The position numbers were made by a program, and so were the translations under genes. The notes under the pieces were generated by a model. The model saw only the letters and a program-made list of their open reading frames with translations. It ran no database searches and was not told the DNA's origin. 46,056 nt of DNA, taken from NCBI GenBank assembly GCA_003169845.1, contig PNAG01000014.1, forward strand, positions 1 through 46,056, read 5' to 3'. Source of the DNA: Candidatus Dormiibacterota bacterium. GTDB taxonomy: Bacteria > Chloroflexota > Dormibacteria > Dormibacterales > Dormibacteraceae. Every line of letters starts with the position of its first letter. Positions within the stretch are counted from its first letter, which is position 1. Positions 16,101 to 24,032 of this stretch are shown in pieces.

Positions 16101-16119
16101 AATACGCAAAAAGTACGCA
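16101..16119 (+). repeat. paired octamers, right end
   Basis: AATACGCA at 16101-16108 and AGTACGCA at 16112-16119, spaced 11 bp, match the pair at 13392-13410 in sequence, spacing and orientation. Confidence 0.5.
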
Positions 16120-16185
16120 GCCCACTCAATCGCAGGGTGTCGTTAGGTGTCGTTTCGGATTCGAAACGGATCGGTCGAGTTCGCC

Positions 16186-16223
16186 GATACAGACCCCGGC
16201 TTACAGTCCACCCTCGGCCCACC
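16186..16223 (+). repeat. duplicate of the rnpB 3' end (putative attR)
   Basis: The 38 bases match 13301-13338, the 3' end of rnpB, at 34 positions, including the stretch CCCGGCTTACAGTCC. The rest of rnpB is absent, so this is a displaced 3' end rather than a second gene. Confidence 0.7.
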
Positions 16224-16298
16224 AACCCCGATTACAGGGGAGCGTCTCGGACTCGGAAGTCACAGCCATAGTCGTCAGATGAAGACCCCTGGACGAGG

Positions 16299-16676
16299 TC
16301 ACTTTTTCTTCTTCAAAGCGTTGTGGGCTACCGCGGCACGGACGAGGGCCTTGAGGGCGCGCTCGTTGACCTTGTCGCCCTCGTGGAAATCGACCGCCCG
16401 CCACTTGTTGCCTTCGAGGCCGGCGTTGAAGACCTTGTCCGGGTCGGGAAGTCTCGCTCCCTCGTAGAAGGTCAGCTTGACCTTGTCCTTGTGGGGGTTA
16501 AAGAGCAAGACAAGACCGTCATGGTAGAAAGTCGGAGTGCCCATCCATTTCCATTCCTCGACTATCTCCGGGTCGGCCTCGTGGACGACCCTGCGAAGCG
16601 TGGCGAGCGTCTTGGCGCGCCAGTCCGGAATGCCGGCGATCAGGTTGTCAATCTGCTGGGATGGGCTCATTGACAT
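16299..16676 (-). CDS. DUF1801 family protein
   Basis: A 125-aa protein of the DUF1801/YdhG-like family. IDNLIAGIPDWRAKTLATLRRVVHEADPEIVEEWKWMGTP gives the N-terminal helices and the conserved E-W-K-W-x-x-P turn. VLLFNPHKDKVKLTFYEGA supplies the central strands, and the tail ends in a lysine run. The fold is frataxin-like; the function is not established. It lies just outside the rnpB-bounded segment. The start could be ATG 16676 or 16670. Confidence 0.85.
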   Translation of the reverse strand: MSMSPSQQIDNLIAGIPDWRAKTLATLRRVVHEADPEIVEEWKWMGTPTFYHDGLVLLFNPHKDKVKLTFYEGARLPDPDKVFNAGLEGNKWRAVDFHEGDKVNERALKALVRAAVAHNALKKKK

Positions 16677-17069
16677 CTTATGGCCGGCCCGGCCCTCTGC
16701 CTTGAAATAGAGTTTTGAGATTCAGCCCAGTTCCTCGGCTCGCATGATGGAGGACATCGCGAGCAGCCGCCTCTCGAACCAGCTCCTCAGTCCGCACCAT
16801 CGAAGAGAACCGCGACCGGAGCGCGGCAATGCCCGCAGACCTGACCATCAATCCTCATCGAAACGATACGTTATCCCCCTTCTCGATGCCCCAACTCTGA
16901 ACCACCTCTTACTGCCGACTCTCCCTTCCGCATTCGTGGCTGGAGTTCGGTTTCTCTTATCAGCGTCCCGAGGTCTTGGAGCTCACCTCTCAGGTTTCTC
17001 CTCAATTCGGCCAGTGCCGACTATCCTTCTCGCGATACGTCGGCGGCCTTCAGGTGGGGAGGCGGTAGC
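16677..17069. other. intergenic region upstream of secreted protein
   Basis: About 390 bases with lower GC than the flanks. It presumably holds the divergent promoters of the DUF1801 gene and the secreted protein. I cannot point to a convincing -35/-10 pair. An open frame from 16744 exists but has no coding character. Confidence 0.4.
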
Positions 17070-19328
17070 TTGAAGAAACTGAGCGTCTTGGGCGTGGCAG
17101 CCCTCCTATGGCTCTGCGTGTCGCCCGTCGTCCCCGCGTCCGCCGCCACCCTTCAGTGGCTCGACGGTCAGTCTGCCTACCAGTACGACACCTACTGCGA
17201 CATCATCGGCGGCAACACGGTCGAGACGGCTGCCATCTCGTACGTCGGTTATTACGGGGCTACCGACCTCAGCTGGCCGCTGATCAACCAGGCCTACCAG
17301 GGCCACATCGTGACCGGCGCCGCGGGCAACGGCTGCTACGCCGGCACTCAGCTGCTCGACACAGAGGTAACGCTGCCGCCGTACACAAGCCTGACCGTCG
17401 ACGCCTCGCACCCCATCAAGTGCTACTTCATCTCGTCGACCGGGGCGGTCCAGGATGTCACGACCGACCCCAACGCCAATTGCGTCCAGACCCCCCAGGC
17501 CGGTATCCACGGGGGTCAGTACGAGCTGGGCCAGCGGCTGGTGCCGACCGGCGGCCTGTTCGAGGTCCTGTTCTGGATGACGACGACCGCTGTTCTCAAA
17601 GGCTCTGAGACCACCACCGACAAGCTGTACGGCGTCGTGACGGACGCCACCGCTTTTACATTGACCGTGCCCATGTACCAGTGGGTCTGGGTGTCGGCGA
17701 GCGGCGGCTCGGGGACTCCAAACGTCACCTACCCGAGTCCTCCCACCACGAAGATCACCGACGCGACAGCAACGATCACGACGGTCGTCAACTGCTACGG
17801 CATCGCCGGCAACATCTACTTTGACATCGGCACGACGATCCCCTACAGCTACACCACCGGCGCAGTGGCCGTCCCGGCGGGCTACTCGACATTCAACGCA
17901 TGGGCCAACATCACGGGCCTGGTGCCGGGGACGTCCTATCACTGGCGGGCCAAGTTCACGACCAACGGGGGCGCGACCTACTACTTCGGCGCCGACCAGG
18001 TATTCACGACGACGAACACTGGCATCGAGGTCCTGCCGTTCGTCAGCAACGCGGCATACGGCGGTTACACCACCACTGTGTACGTGCAGAACGCCGGCAG
18101 CGCGCCGGCGCACTTCAGCCTGGCCTACTTCGACCAGAACGGGAATCCGGTGGGCCTGGGCGACTCGGCGACCATACCGGTCAACGCGAGCTGGACCGTA
18201 TCGCAGAGCAACGGACGTTCCTTCGCGGCCGGTCAGGCCGGATCGGCGATCCTCTACAGCGACCAGCCACTCGCGGCTTTCGTCAACGAGTTCGCGCCGG
18301 GCGGTGGCGACGCCACCAGCTATACCGCCGTCCCGACCTATGGCGGCCTCGCGCAAACGCTTTATGCGCCGGCGATCGCTCGCGCGGCATACGGCGGCTA
18401 CACGACCGGCATCGGACTGGTCAACCTGTCGAGCGGCCCCGCCAACATCACGATCACCTACCGTGACTCGGGCGGGAACCTGGTCAAGGAACAGGGTCTG
18501 GCGCAGGTCCCCGCGCACGCTTACCGCGCCGTTTACAGCGGCGTCTCGGGCGGCAGCAACGACGCTGGTCTCGCGAGCAACTTCGCGGGGACTGCGACGA
18601 TCACAAGCGACAGCGGTTGGGTCGCCGCGATCGTCAACGAGGTCGGGCCTGGGGGACAGTTCAGCTCTTACGACGCGATCTCCACGGGCGCGACTACGCT
18701 CAACGCGCCGGTCGCTTTGAAGGCGGCGTACGGCGGCTACAACACCGGCATGGCGATCCAGAACACGACCGCCACCACCGGGTCGGTGACCGTGACGTAT
18801 TACGACTCGATCGGAACGCCCACCGCGAAGGTGTTTTCCATCGCGCCAAACGCCTATCTCGGCGTGTACCAGGGAGCCGCCGACGGGCCGAACACGAGCG
18901 GCGCGTACACCGCTGTCGTCACAAGCACGGTTCCGATCGCCGCGATTGTCAACGAGGTGGCGCCGGTGACAGGAACGGCCCAGCAGTCGACGTCCTACAA
19001 CACCTCGTCCGGCGCCGCGGCCCCCATCGATCTGCCGCTGGTCGAAAACGCCGGCTCGGACGGCTGGAGCACAGGTCTCGGCATCATGAACGTGGGCACG
19101 GCCTCCGCGACGATCACCGTCTCGTATTTCCTGGCGTCCACAGGCGCTTCCGTCGGCACGCCTCAGACGGTAACCCTGGCCCCGAAGGCGTCCTGGGGCC
19201 TCTATCAGCCTACCGGCGGACTTCCAGCCGGGACACGAGCTACGGCGGTGGTCAGCTCAGCCGGACAGCTGGCCGTTATTTGCAACGAGTCGAACGCAAC
19301 GAGCTTCATGAGTTACGCCGGCCAGTAG
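17070..19328 (+). CDS. secreted protein with four about 105-aa repeats
   Basis: A 752-aa exported protein. The start is TTG 17070 after a GGTGGGGAGG stretch. A Sec signal peptide (KKLSVLGVAALLWLCVSP, cleavage near PASAA-TLQ) is followed by a Cys-containing N-domain to about residue 225. A fibronectin-III-like segment follows (about 226-320, with ANITGLVPGTSYHWRAKF). Four tandem repeats start near residues 322, 431, 544 and 652. Each opens with A-x-YGGY-x-T or GSDGWSTG, continues with a hydrophobic strand and Y-x-D-x-x-G, and ends with A-x-VNE or its equivalent. There is no C-terminal anchor. It is probably a surface or matrix protein; binding partners are unknown. Confidence 0.75.
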   Translation: MKKLSVLGVAALLWLCVSPVVPASAATLQWLDGQSAYQYDTYCDIIGGNTVETAAISYVGYYGATDLSWPLINQAYQGHIVTGAAGNGCYAGTQLLDTEVTLPPYTSLTVDASHPIKCYFISSTGAVQDVTTDPNANCVQTPQAGIHGGQYELGQRLVPTGGLFEVLFWMTTTAVLKGSETTTDKLYGVVTDATAFTLTVPMYQWVWVSASGGSGTPNVTYPSPPTTKITDATATITTVVNCYGIAGNIYFDIGTTIPYSYTTGAVAVPAGYSTFNAWANITGLVPGTSYHWRAKFTTNGGATYYFGADQVFTTTNTGIEVLPFVSNAAYGGYTTTVYVQNAGSAPAHFSLAYFDQNGNPVGLGDSATIPVNASWTVSQSNGRSFAAGQAGSAILYSDQPLAAFVNEFAPGGGDATSYTAVPTYGGLAQTLYAPAIARAAYGGYTTGIGLVNLSSGPANITITYRDSGGNLVKEQGLAQVPAHAYRAVYSGVSGGSNDAGLASNFAGTATITSDSGWVAAIVNEVGPGGQFSSYDAISTGATTLNAPVALKAAYGGYNTGMAIQNTTATTGSVTVTYYDSIGTPTAKVFSIAPNAYLGVYQGAADGPNTSGAYTAVVTSTVPIAAIVNEVAPVTGTAQQSTSYNTSSGAAAPIDLPLVENAGSDGWSTGLGIMNVGTASATITVSYFLASTGASVGTPQTVTLAPKASWGLYQPTGGLPAGTRATAVVSSAGQLAVICNESNATSFMSYAGQ

Positions 19329-19345
19329 CCAGGACGCGCCTCCGG

Positions 19346-21646
19346 CTATGGCTTCGACGACGCCATCCATGCTGCGATCTGGGCACGCGAGTTGAACCCG
19401 AGCTTGTTCAGGATGCCGCGGACGTGGCTGTCGACCGTGCGTTCGGATATGAACAGACGAGTTCCGATCTGTTTGTTGCTCAGGCCGCCGGCAACCAGCC
19501 GTGCGACCTCTGCCTCTCGCTTTCCGAGCGGCCCGGAGCCATCTCCGTCGCGAGTCGCGGCGGCAACTGGGGCCGGCTCACCGAGGGCCAGCCCGATCGC
19601 GGCGCTTCGGCTCAAGCGCTTGCCGGCCTTGAGCTCGGCTTCGAATCTCGACGCCCCAAGCGCCGCGACAGCTGACTCTTCGGCCTGGGCCAGCAGGGGA
19701 GCGAGGAACGCGATGACGCTTGCGCCGGCGCCGGTTCGCACGGTCTCCGCGGCCCCGAGCAGCTGCGCGCCCAGCCGCGCCTGGCCGGTGCGGGCGGCGT
19801 GGTAGCCCAAGGCGTCGAGCAACGCATACTGCGCCACCCGGTCATCGATCTGGCGGGCGATCCGCAAAGCTTCTTCAAACAGCGGCTTCGAACCATCCAG
19901 ATCACCGGCGATCAGCGCTGTGAGCCCCAGGTTCATCAACATCATTTCCAGGCTGTAGAGGTCGCCCGACTCTCGGGTCAGCCGCACGCCTTCCGACGAT
20001 GCCGATCTCACCGTTTCGAGATCGGCCTCGAAAAAACCATTGAAGGCTCTCGCCTGGAGCAAGGTGACCCTGGCGGGGAGGTCGTCCAGGCCGTTGGTCA
20101 CTTCTGCCGCTTCATCTAGAAGGCGCCTTGCCGATCCAGGGTCACCGCCCATGTTCTCGGCGATCGACGCCATCGATAGCGAATTCGAAAGTGGAATGAG
20201 CTGTCCGGATTCTCGGGCCGCCGTCACAGCACGCGCGAGCGCTGGCCTGGCAGCTGCTGGATCGCTCTGCAGCACGGCCAGAAATCCACGAATGAAGTAG
20301 GCCCAGGCATCCACCTCGGGTGTGGCATGCCCAGCTCCGAGCAGCTCATCCAGCCACCGAACGCCTTCGGTAGTCGCGCGCGTGATCCAGTACCAGCTCA
20401 CCGAGGAGGCAAGGATGACTCCGTTGGCGAAGTCGTCGTGCGTCACGCATCGCCGGAGGACTGACCGGACGTTATCGATCTCGAGGTCCATCCATCCGAG
20501 CCACTCGATGAGCTCGTACCGACCTTGAAATGCAGATCCCTGCAACCGGGACACGTAGTAGCCGACGCATCGCAGCTCGACGGTCTGGTGCTCAGCCGCT
20601 TCTCGCAGCTTGCCGGCGGCGTATTCGCGCATCGTCTCGTGCAGCCGGTAGCAGGCGACGGACCTTGCGTCCTCCTTCATCACCAGCGATTTCTCGACCA
20701 GCGATGAAAGCAAGTCCAGCGCGCTTTCCGCGGGCACGTCGTCCGAAGTGCACACCGACTCGACGTCTTCAAGCGTGAACCTGCCCGCGAACACACACAA
20801 CCGCCTCAGGAGCGTCCGCTCGCTTGCGGACAGCAGATCGTGGCTCCAGTCGATGGTGGTCTGGAGCGTTTGATGTCGTGGCAAGGCTGCGCGGCTTCCT
20901 CCCGTCAGGAGGCCAAACCGGTCCGACAATCGCTCCAGGATCTGCTCCGGGCTGAGGACTCGCGTTCTCACAGCTGCGAGCTCGATGGCCAGCGGCAATC
21001 CGTCGAGGCGGCGGCACAGGTCGACCACGGCCGCCTGGTTCGAGGCGGTCAGCTCGAAGCGGCCTGATGCGGCTGCAGCCCGTTCCGCAAACAGCATGAC
21101 CGCCTCGTTCTGTCGCAGGTGAGCAAGAGTCTCTGCGGCGTGGGCTGAAGGCAGCTCGAGCGGCGGGACTGGGACCACATGCTCGCCAGAGACCGAAAGC
21201 GGTTCGCGGCTGGTCGCAATCACGCGCACACCCGGGGCGGCTCGGATGATCTCGGTCACGAGCTGAGCCGCCGCTTCGAGTAGGTGCTCGCAGTTGTCCA
21301 CCACCAGCAGCAGCTGCTTTTCGGTCAAGTACGAAAGCAGAAGGGTGGGCGGCTCGGTGGCGGCCAGGTCACGCAGGTCGAGGGCCGCGATGACGGCGTT
21401 GGCAACCAGCACGGGATCGCGGACGTCAGCGAGCTCGACCAGCCATGCGCCGTGCGGGAAACCACGCGCGAGGTCTGTCGCAATCCGGATCGCAAGCCGG
21501 GTCTTGCCGACGCCGCCGGGCCCGACGAGGCTGACCAGGCGGGCCGCGGCGAGCTGCTTTCTAAGGTCCGCAAGCTCGCGGCGGCGCCCGATGAAGCTGG
21601 TGACTTCAGCCGGGAGGTTGCCCGAGCGGCGTGTGGGCCTGGCCAT
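19346..21646 (-). CDS. LuxR-family regulator with NB-ARC-type ATPase
   Basis: A 766-aa signal-transduction ATPase. The N-terminus LPAEVTSFIGRRRELADL leads into Walker A (VGPGGVGKTRLA) and Walker B (LLLVVDNCEHLLE), then ATSREPL (sensor), GLPLAIELAA (the GxP motif of STAND ATPases) and LQTTIDWSHDLL. The middle 350 residues are helical, TPR-like repeats. The C-terminus (KREAEVARLVAGGLSNKQIGTRLFISERTVDSHV) is a LuxR/GerE HTH. Such proteins act as ligand-gated transcription activators; the target is unknown. I chose ATG 21646 because the family motif begins there; ATG 21754 would add 36 residues of low similarity. It converges on the secreted repeat protein with a 17-bp gap. Confidence 0.88.
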   Translation of the reverse strand: MARPTRRSGNLPAEVTSFIGRRRELADLRKQLAAARLVSLVGPGGVGKTRLAIRIATDLARGFPHGAWLVELADVRDPVLVANAVIAALDLRDLAATEPPTLLLSYLTEKQLLLVVDNCEHLLEAAAQLVTEIIRAAPGVRVIATSREPLSVSGEHVVPVPPLELPSAHAAETLAHLRQNEAVMLFAERAAAASGRFELTASNQAAVVDLCRRLDGLPLAIELAAVRTRVLSPEQILERLSDRFGLLTGGSRAALPRHQTLQTTIDWSHDLLSASERTLLRRLCVFAGRFTLEDVESVCTSDDVPAESALDLLSSLVEKSLVMKEDARSVACYRLHETMREYAAGKLREAAEHQTVELRCVGYYVSRLQGSAFQGRYELIEWLGWMDLEIDNVRSVLRRCVTHDDFANGVILASSVSWYWITRATTEGVRWLDELLGAGHATPEVDAWAYFIRGFLAVLQSDPAAARPALARAVTAARESGQLIPLSNSLSMASIAENMGGDPGSARRLLDEAAEVTNGLDDLPARVTLLQARAFNGFFEADLETVRSASSEGVRLTRESGDLYSLEMMLMNLGLTALIAGDLDGSKPLFEEALRIARQIDDRVAQYALLDALGYHAARTGQARLGAQLLGAAETVRTGAGASVIAFLAPLLAQAEESAVAALGASRFEAELKAGKRLSRSAAIGLALGEPAPVAAATRDGDGSGPLGKREAEVARLVAGGLSNKQIGTRLFISERTVDSHVRGILNKLGFNSRAQIAAWMASSKP

Positions 21647-21752
21647 CGTGAACAGAAAGCTACTACCGCCGCGAGCTACCGACTCCGTCGACAGTACCGA
21701 ATCAGCAATTCCACGGATTCCAGGGCCCAGCGTGCTGCCTAGGCTGACGAGC

Positions 21753-21977
21753 ATGACCCAGGAGCTACCTATACAGCGAGTGGAAGTGAGCTTTGTCGGC
21801 GCCCCGCCCGTCCAACAGATAGAGCGGGCGTCGGGAGTCAGCGAGGTCGAAACTGACGGCTCTGTCCTGCGCTGCCTTGTCCTCGGCAGCTTTCAACCAT
21901 TTCTCGAGGCGTTGCGCGGTCACGAGGTCATCAGCCTCACGTCAACGTCTTCATCACCAGTTGACGGAGGTCGATGA
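21753..21977 (+). pseudogene. remnant of ABC ATPase C-terminal (DUF4162-like) domain
   Basis: A 74-codon frame whose product looks like the small alpha/beta domain found after the nucleotide-binding domain in ABC-2 type exporter ATPases. It has a first strand with RVEVSFVG, GVSEVETDGSVLRCLV, then PFLEALRGHEVISLTSTSSS, where intact proteins continue with an S-L-E-E-x-F helix. The ATPase domain is missing and the end turns into PVDGGR and stops early. It overlaps the next gene by 4 bp. It is probably what is left after the divergent regulator or another segment replaced the ATPase part. Confidence 0.5.
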
Positions 21978-22336
21978 TGGAACGGATCGCAGAAGCTTCG
22001 CCGCGGCAGCTGGCGCGGATTGCCGGCGCCCTGTACATGCTCAACATCGTGGGGGGCGCCTTCGCCATCGGCATCGGGTACCTGGTTTTCAGATCGACCT
22101 TCCTTCCCCGAGTAAGTGGCGTGCTGCTGGCGATTGGGGCCTCGTGCTACATGGCCTACGGCATCGCCGACTTCCTTGCACCTGCTTTCGCAGCCCATCT
22201 GGTCCCATGGATCCAACTGCCTTCCCTCGCTGGGGAGGGATCGTTCTGCCTATGGCTCATGATCGCCGGCCTGAAGGTTCAGGGATGGAAGGAGCTGGCC
22301 GGCGCGGCAGGATCGCGATTGGAGTGGGCTCGATGA
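21974..22336 (+). CDS. DUF4386-like membrane protein, internally shortened
   Basis: A 120-aa membrane protein with three hydrophobic segments. Its N-terminus (RQLARIAGALYMLNIVGGAF) matches the start of DUF4386 proteins. It then jumps directly to the family's C-terminal third: GYLVFRSTFLPRVSGVLL ... GLKVQGWKELAG, parallel to GYLIFKSAFLPRTLGALM ... GVNVQRWKEQAG in the next gene. About 100 middle residues are missing without loss of frame. It may be non-functional or a half-size partner of its neighbour. It overlaps that neighbour by 4 bp (ATGA). Confidence 0.65.
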   Translation: MMERIAEASPRQLARIAGALYMLNIVGGAFAIGIGYLVFRSTFLPRVSGVLLAIGASCYMAYGIADFLAPAFAAHLVPWIQLPSLAGEGSFCLWLMIAGLKVQGWKELAGAAGSRLEWAR

Positions 22337-23007
22337 CAGAACAGGTCGCTGAAACGTTGCGGGGTCCCAGGGCACGGATTACGGGTGCCGTCTATTTGGT
22401 CTTCTTTCTGACGGCAATACTCGGCGCGGTCCTCACTCCTGGTACGCCGAACGACATGCTCGCGCATGAACCACTGTTTCGGCTGGGCTTCGCAGTCAGC
22501 CTGATCTCTCTCGCGTTGTATGTCGCTCTCGCTGCACTTTTCTACAATCTGTTTCGGGCCGTAAACCGAAATCTCGCTTTGCTCGCCGCGTTCTTCAGCC
22601 TCATGGGCTGTGCGGTTCAGGCTTTTGGGAGCGTATTTCAACTCGCCCCTCTGGTTGTCTTAGGAGACCAGTACAAGAGCGTGTTCAGTGCACAACAGTT
22701 GCAGTCCCTGGCGCAGATGTTTGTCGACTTGAGTGCTCAGGCCGGCCACGTCGGAATCGTATTTTTCGGGGTGTTTGACATCGTGATCGGCTACCTGATT
22801 TTCAAGTCGGCCTTCTTGCCTCGGACCCTGGGTGCGCTGATGGTGATTGCCGGTGTGGCATGGCTGGCCTTCCTGTCACCGGAGCTTGCGAACCTTCTGC
22901 TGACCCCCATCGAAGTCATCGGCATCGTGGCCGAAGCGGCTCTGATGCTGTGGCTGCTCGTGCGTGGTGTGAACGTTCAACGCTGGAAGGAGCAGGCAGG
23001 CGCATGA
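22333..23007 (+). CDS. DUF4386 family membrane protein
   Basis: A 224-aa integral membrane protein with about six hydrophobic segments, full length for DUF4386. It starts TGAVYLVFFLTAILGAVL, has the central SLISLALYVALAALFYNLF and the late FGVFDIVIGYLIFKSAFLPRTLG. The function of the family is unknown. It is the intact paralogue of the shortened upstream gene. ATG 22333 overlaps that gene's stop, and its own stop overlaps the oxidoreductase ATG, so all three are co-translated. Confidence 0.85.
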   Translation: MTEQVAETLRGPRARITGAVYLVFFLTAILGAVLTPGTPNDMLAHEPLFRLGFAVSLISLALYVALAALFYNLFRAVNRNLALLAAFFSLMGCAVQAFGSVFQLAPLVVLGDQYKSVFSAQQLQSLAQMFVDLSAQAGHVGIVFFGVFDIVIGYLIFKSAFLPRTLGALMVIAGVAWLAFLSPELANLLLTPIEVIGIVAEAALMLWLLVRGVNVQRWKEQAGA

Positions 23008-23966
23008 AGGCAATCGTCCAGGACGTGTACGGCTCACCGGATGTGCTCCAGCTGAAGGACATCGATAAACCAGTGGTCGGAGACGAGAGTGTGTACGTGC
23101 GCGTCCGCGCGTGTTCCGTCAACCCCCTCGACTGGCACCTGATGCGAGGCCTTCCTTACATCGCACGTATGTCGTTCGGGCTGCGGAATCCCGAGCTGAG
23201 GGTGCGCGGCGTCGATCTGGCCGGGGTGGTTGAGGCGGTTGGGAAGAACGTGAAGCGGCTCCAACCGGGCGATGAGGTCTTCGGCAGCTGCACAGGCGCG
23301 TTCGCGGAGTATGTGTCTGCTGAAGAGAAGAGCTTCGTGCCCAAGCCGGCGAGCATGACGTTCGAGCAGGCCGCGGCGGTTCCCGTAGCGGGGTGCACCG
23401 CCCTACAGGCTCTTCGCGACATCGGGAAGGTTCAACCAGGGCAAAAGGTGTTGATCAACGGCGCGGCGGGGGGTGTAGGGACGTTCGCCGTGCAGATTGC
23501 CAGGTCGTTCGGCGCGGAGGTGACCGGCGTATGCAGCACGAGGAACGTGGACCTGGTCCGGTCGATCGGCGCAGACCACGTAGTCGACTACAGCCAGGCG
23601 GACTTCACCCGAAGCGGCGAGCACTACGACCTGATCCTCGACAACATGTACCGCTCGTTGTCAGACTGCAGACGAGTGCTCGCTCCCGAGGGGAACGTCG
23701 TGCTCATCGGGGGTTCCGCCGGTCGCTGGATCAACGGCCTCGGCCGCACAGCGAAGGCGAGCGTGCAGTCACGGTTCACGCGCCAGAAGCTGGCCTCCTT
23801 CTTTGCACGGACAACGAACGAGGACATGATCGTTCTGGCCGAGCTCATCGACGCTGGGAAGGTCACGCCCGTCCTCGACAGAACTTATCCCTTGAGCGAG
23901 GCCGCCGAAGCTGTCCGTCATCTCGAAGCAGGACACGCCCGGGGCAAAGTCATCATCACCTTGTGA
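23004..23966 (+). CDS. MDR-family NAD(P)-dependent oxidoreductase
   Basis: A 320-aa zinc-independent medium-chain dehydrogenase (quinone-reductase type). A GroES-like N-domain (SVNPLDWHLMRG, VRGVDLAGVVEAVGKNVKRLQPGDEVFG) precedes a Rossmann domain with the nucleotide loop INGAAGGVGTFAVQIA and LVRSIGADHVVDY. The C-terminus ends in the usual HARGKVIITL. It lacks the Cys ligands of zinc ADHs. It is similar along its whole length to the gene at 24780-25772. ATG 23004 overlaps the DUF4386 stop. Confidence 0.9.
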   Translation: MKAIVQDVYGSPDVLQLKDIDKPVVGDESVYVRVRACSVNPLDWHLMRGLPYIARMSFGLRNPELRVRGVDLAGVVEAVGKNVKRLQPGDEVFGSCTGAFAEYVSAEEKSFVPKPASMTFEQAAAVPVAGCTALQALRDIGKVQPGQKVLINGAAGGVGTFAVQIARSFGAEVTGVCSTRNVDLVRSIGADHVVDYSQADFTRSGEHYDLILDNMYRSLSDCRRVLAPEGNVVLIGGSAGRWINGLGRTAKASVQSRFTRQKLASFFARTTNEDMIVLAELIDAGKVTPVLDRTYPLSEAAEAVRHLEAGHARGKVIITL

Positions 23967-23975
23967 CCTCCTTCA

Positions 23976-24032
23976 GTTTTGGTCGACAAGACCAGAACTT
24001 TCATGTAGAGTAAGAGTCGTGGGGACCAAAAC
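23976..24032. promoter_or_regulatory. inverted-repeat operator before the NrtR-like gene
   Basis: GTTTTGGTC (23976-23984) and GACCAGAAC (23990-23998) form an inverted repeat with 8 of 9 paired positions. A third half-site, GACCAAAAC (24024-24032), is the exact reverse complement of the first and lies over the start of the Nudix regulator gene. Position and symmetry suggest autoregulation. Confidence 0.5.

Larger units (their letters stand above)
13301..16223 (+). mobile_element. putative small integrated element in the rnpB 3' end
   Basis: The segment is bounded by a direct repeat of the rnpB 3' end: 13301-13338 and 16186-16223, 34 of 38 bases identical. Just inside each boundary lies a pair of AGTACGCA-type octamers, 11 bp apart in the same orientation: 13392 and 13403, then 16101 and 16112. 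This is the arrangement expected for a tyrosine-recombinase element that uses an RNA-gene 3' end as its att site, with arm-type sites inside. The cargo is a TetR regulator, an aldo-keto reductase and a transglutaminase-like protein. No integrase or excisionase is present, so it would be a remnant or depend on an integrase in trans. Confidence 0.55.

Noticed and set aside
16001..16225. Reverse-strand open frame near the right rnpB-end copy, considered as an integrase remnant
   Set aside because: The translation shows no tyrosine or serine recombinase motif and no coding bias.
16744..17073. Open frame of 109 codons before the secreted protein
   Set aside because: Composition (Pro, Arg, Ser, His) and lack of any motif or ribosome-binding site suggest a chance frame in an intergenic region.
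17106..18518. Antisense open frame of 470 codons opposite the secreted repeat protein
   Set aside because: The sense strand has a signal peptide and clear repeats; the antisense product is arginine-rich with no motif.
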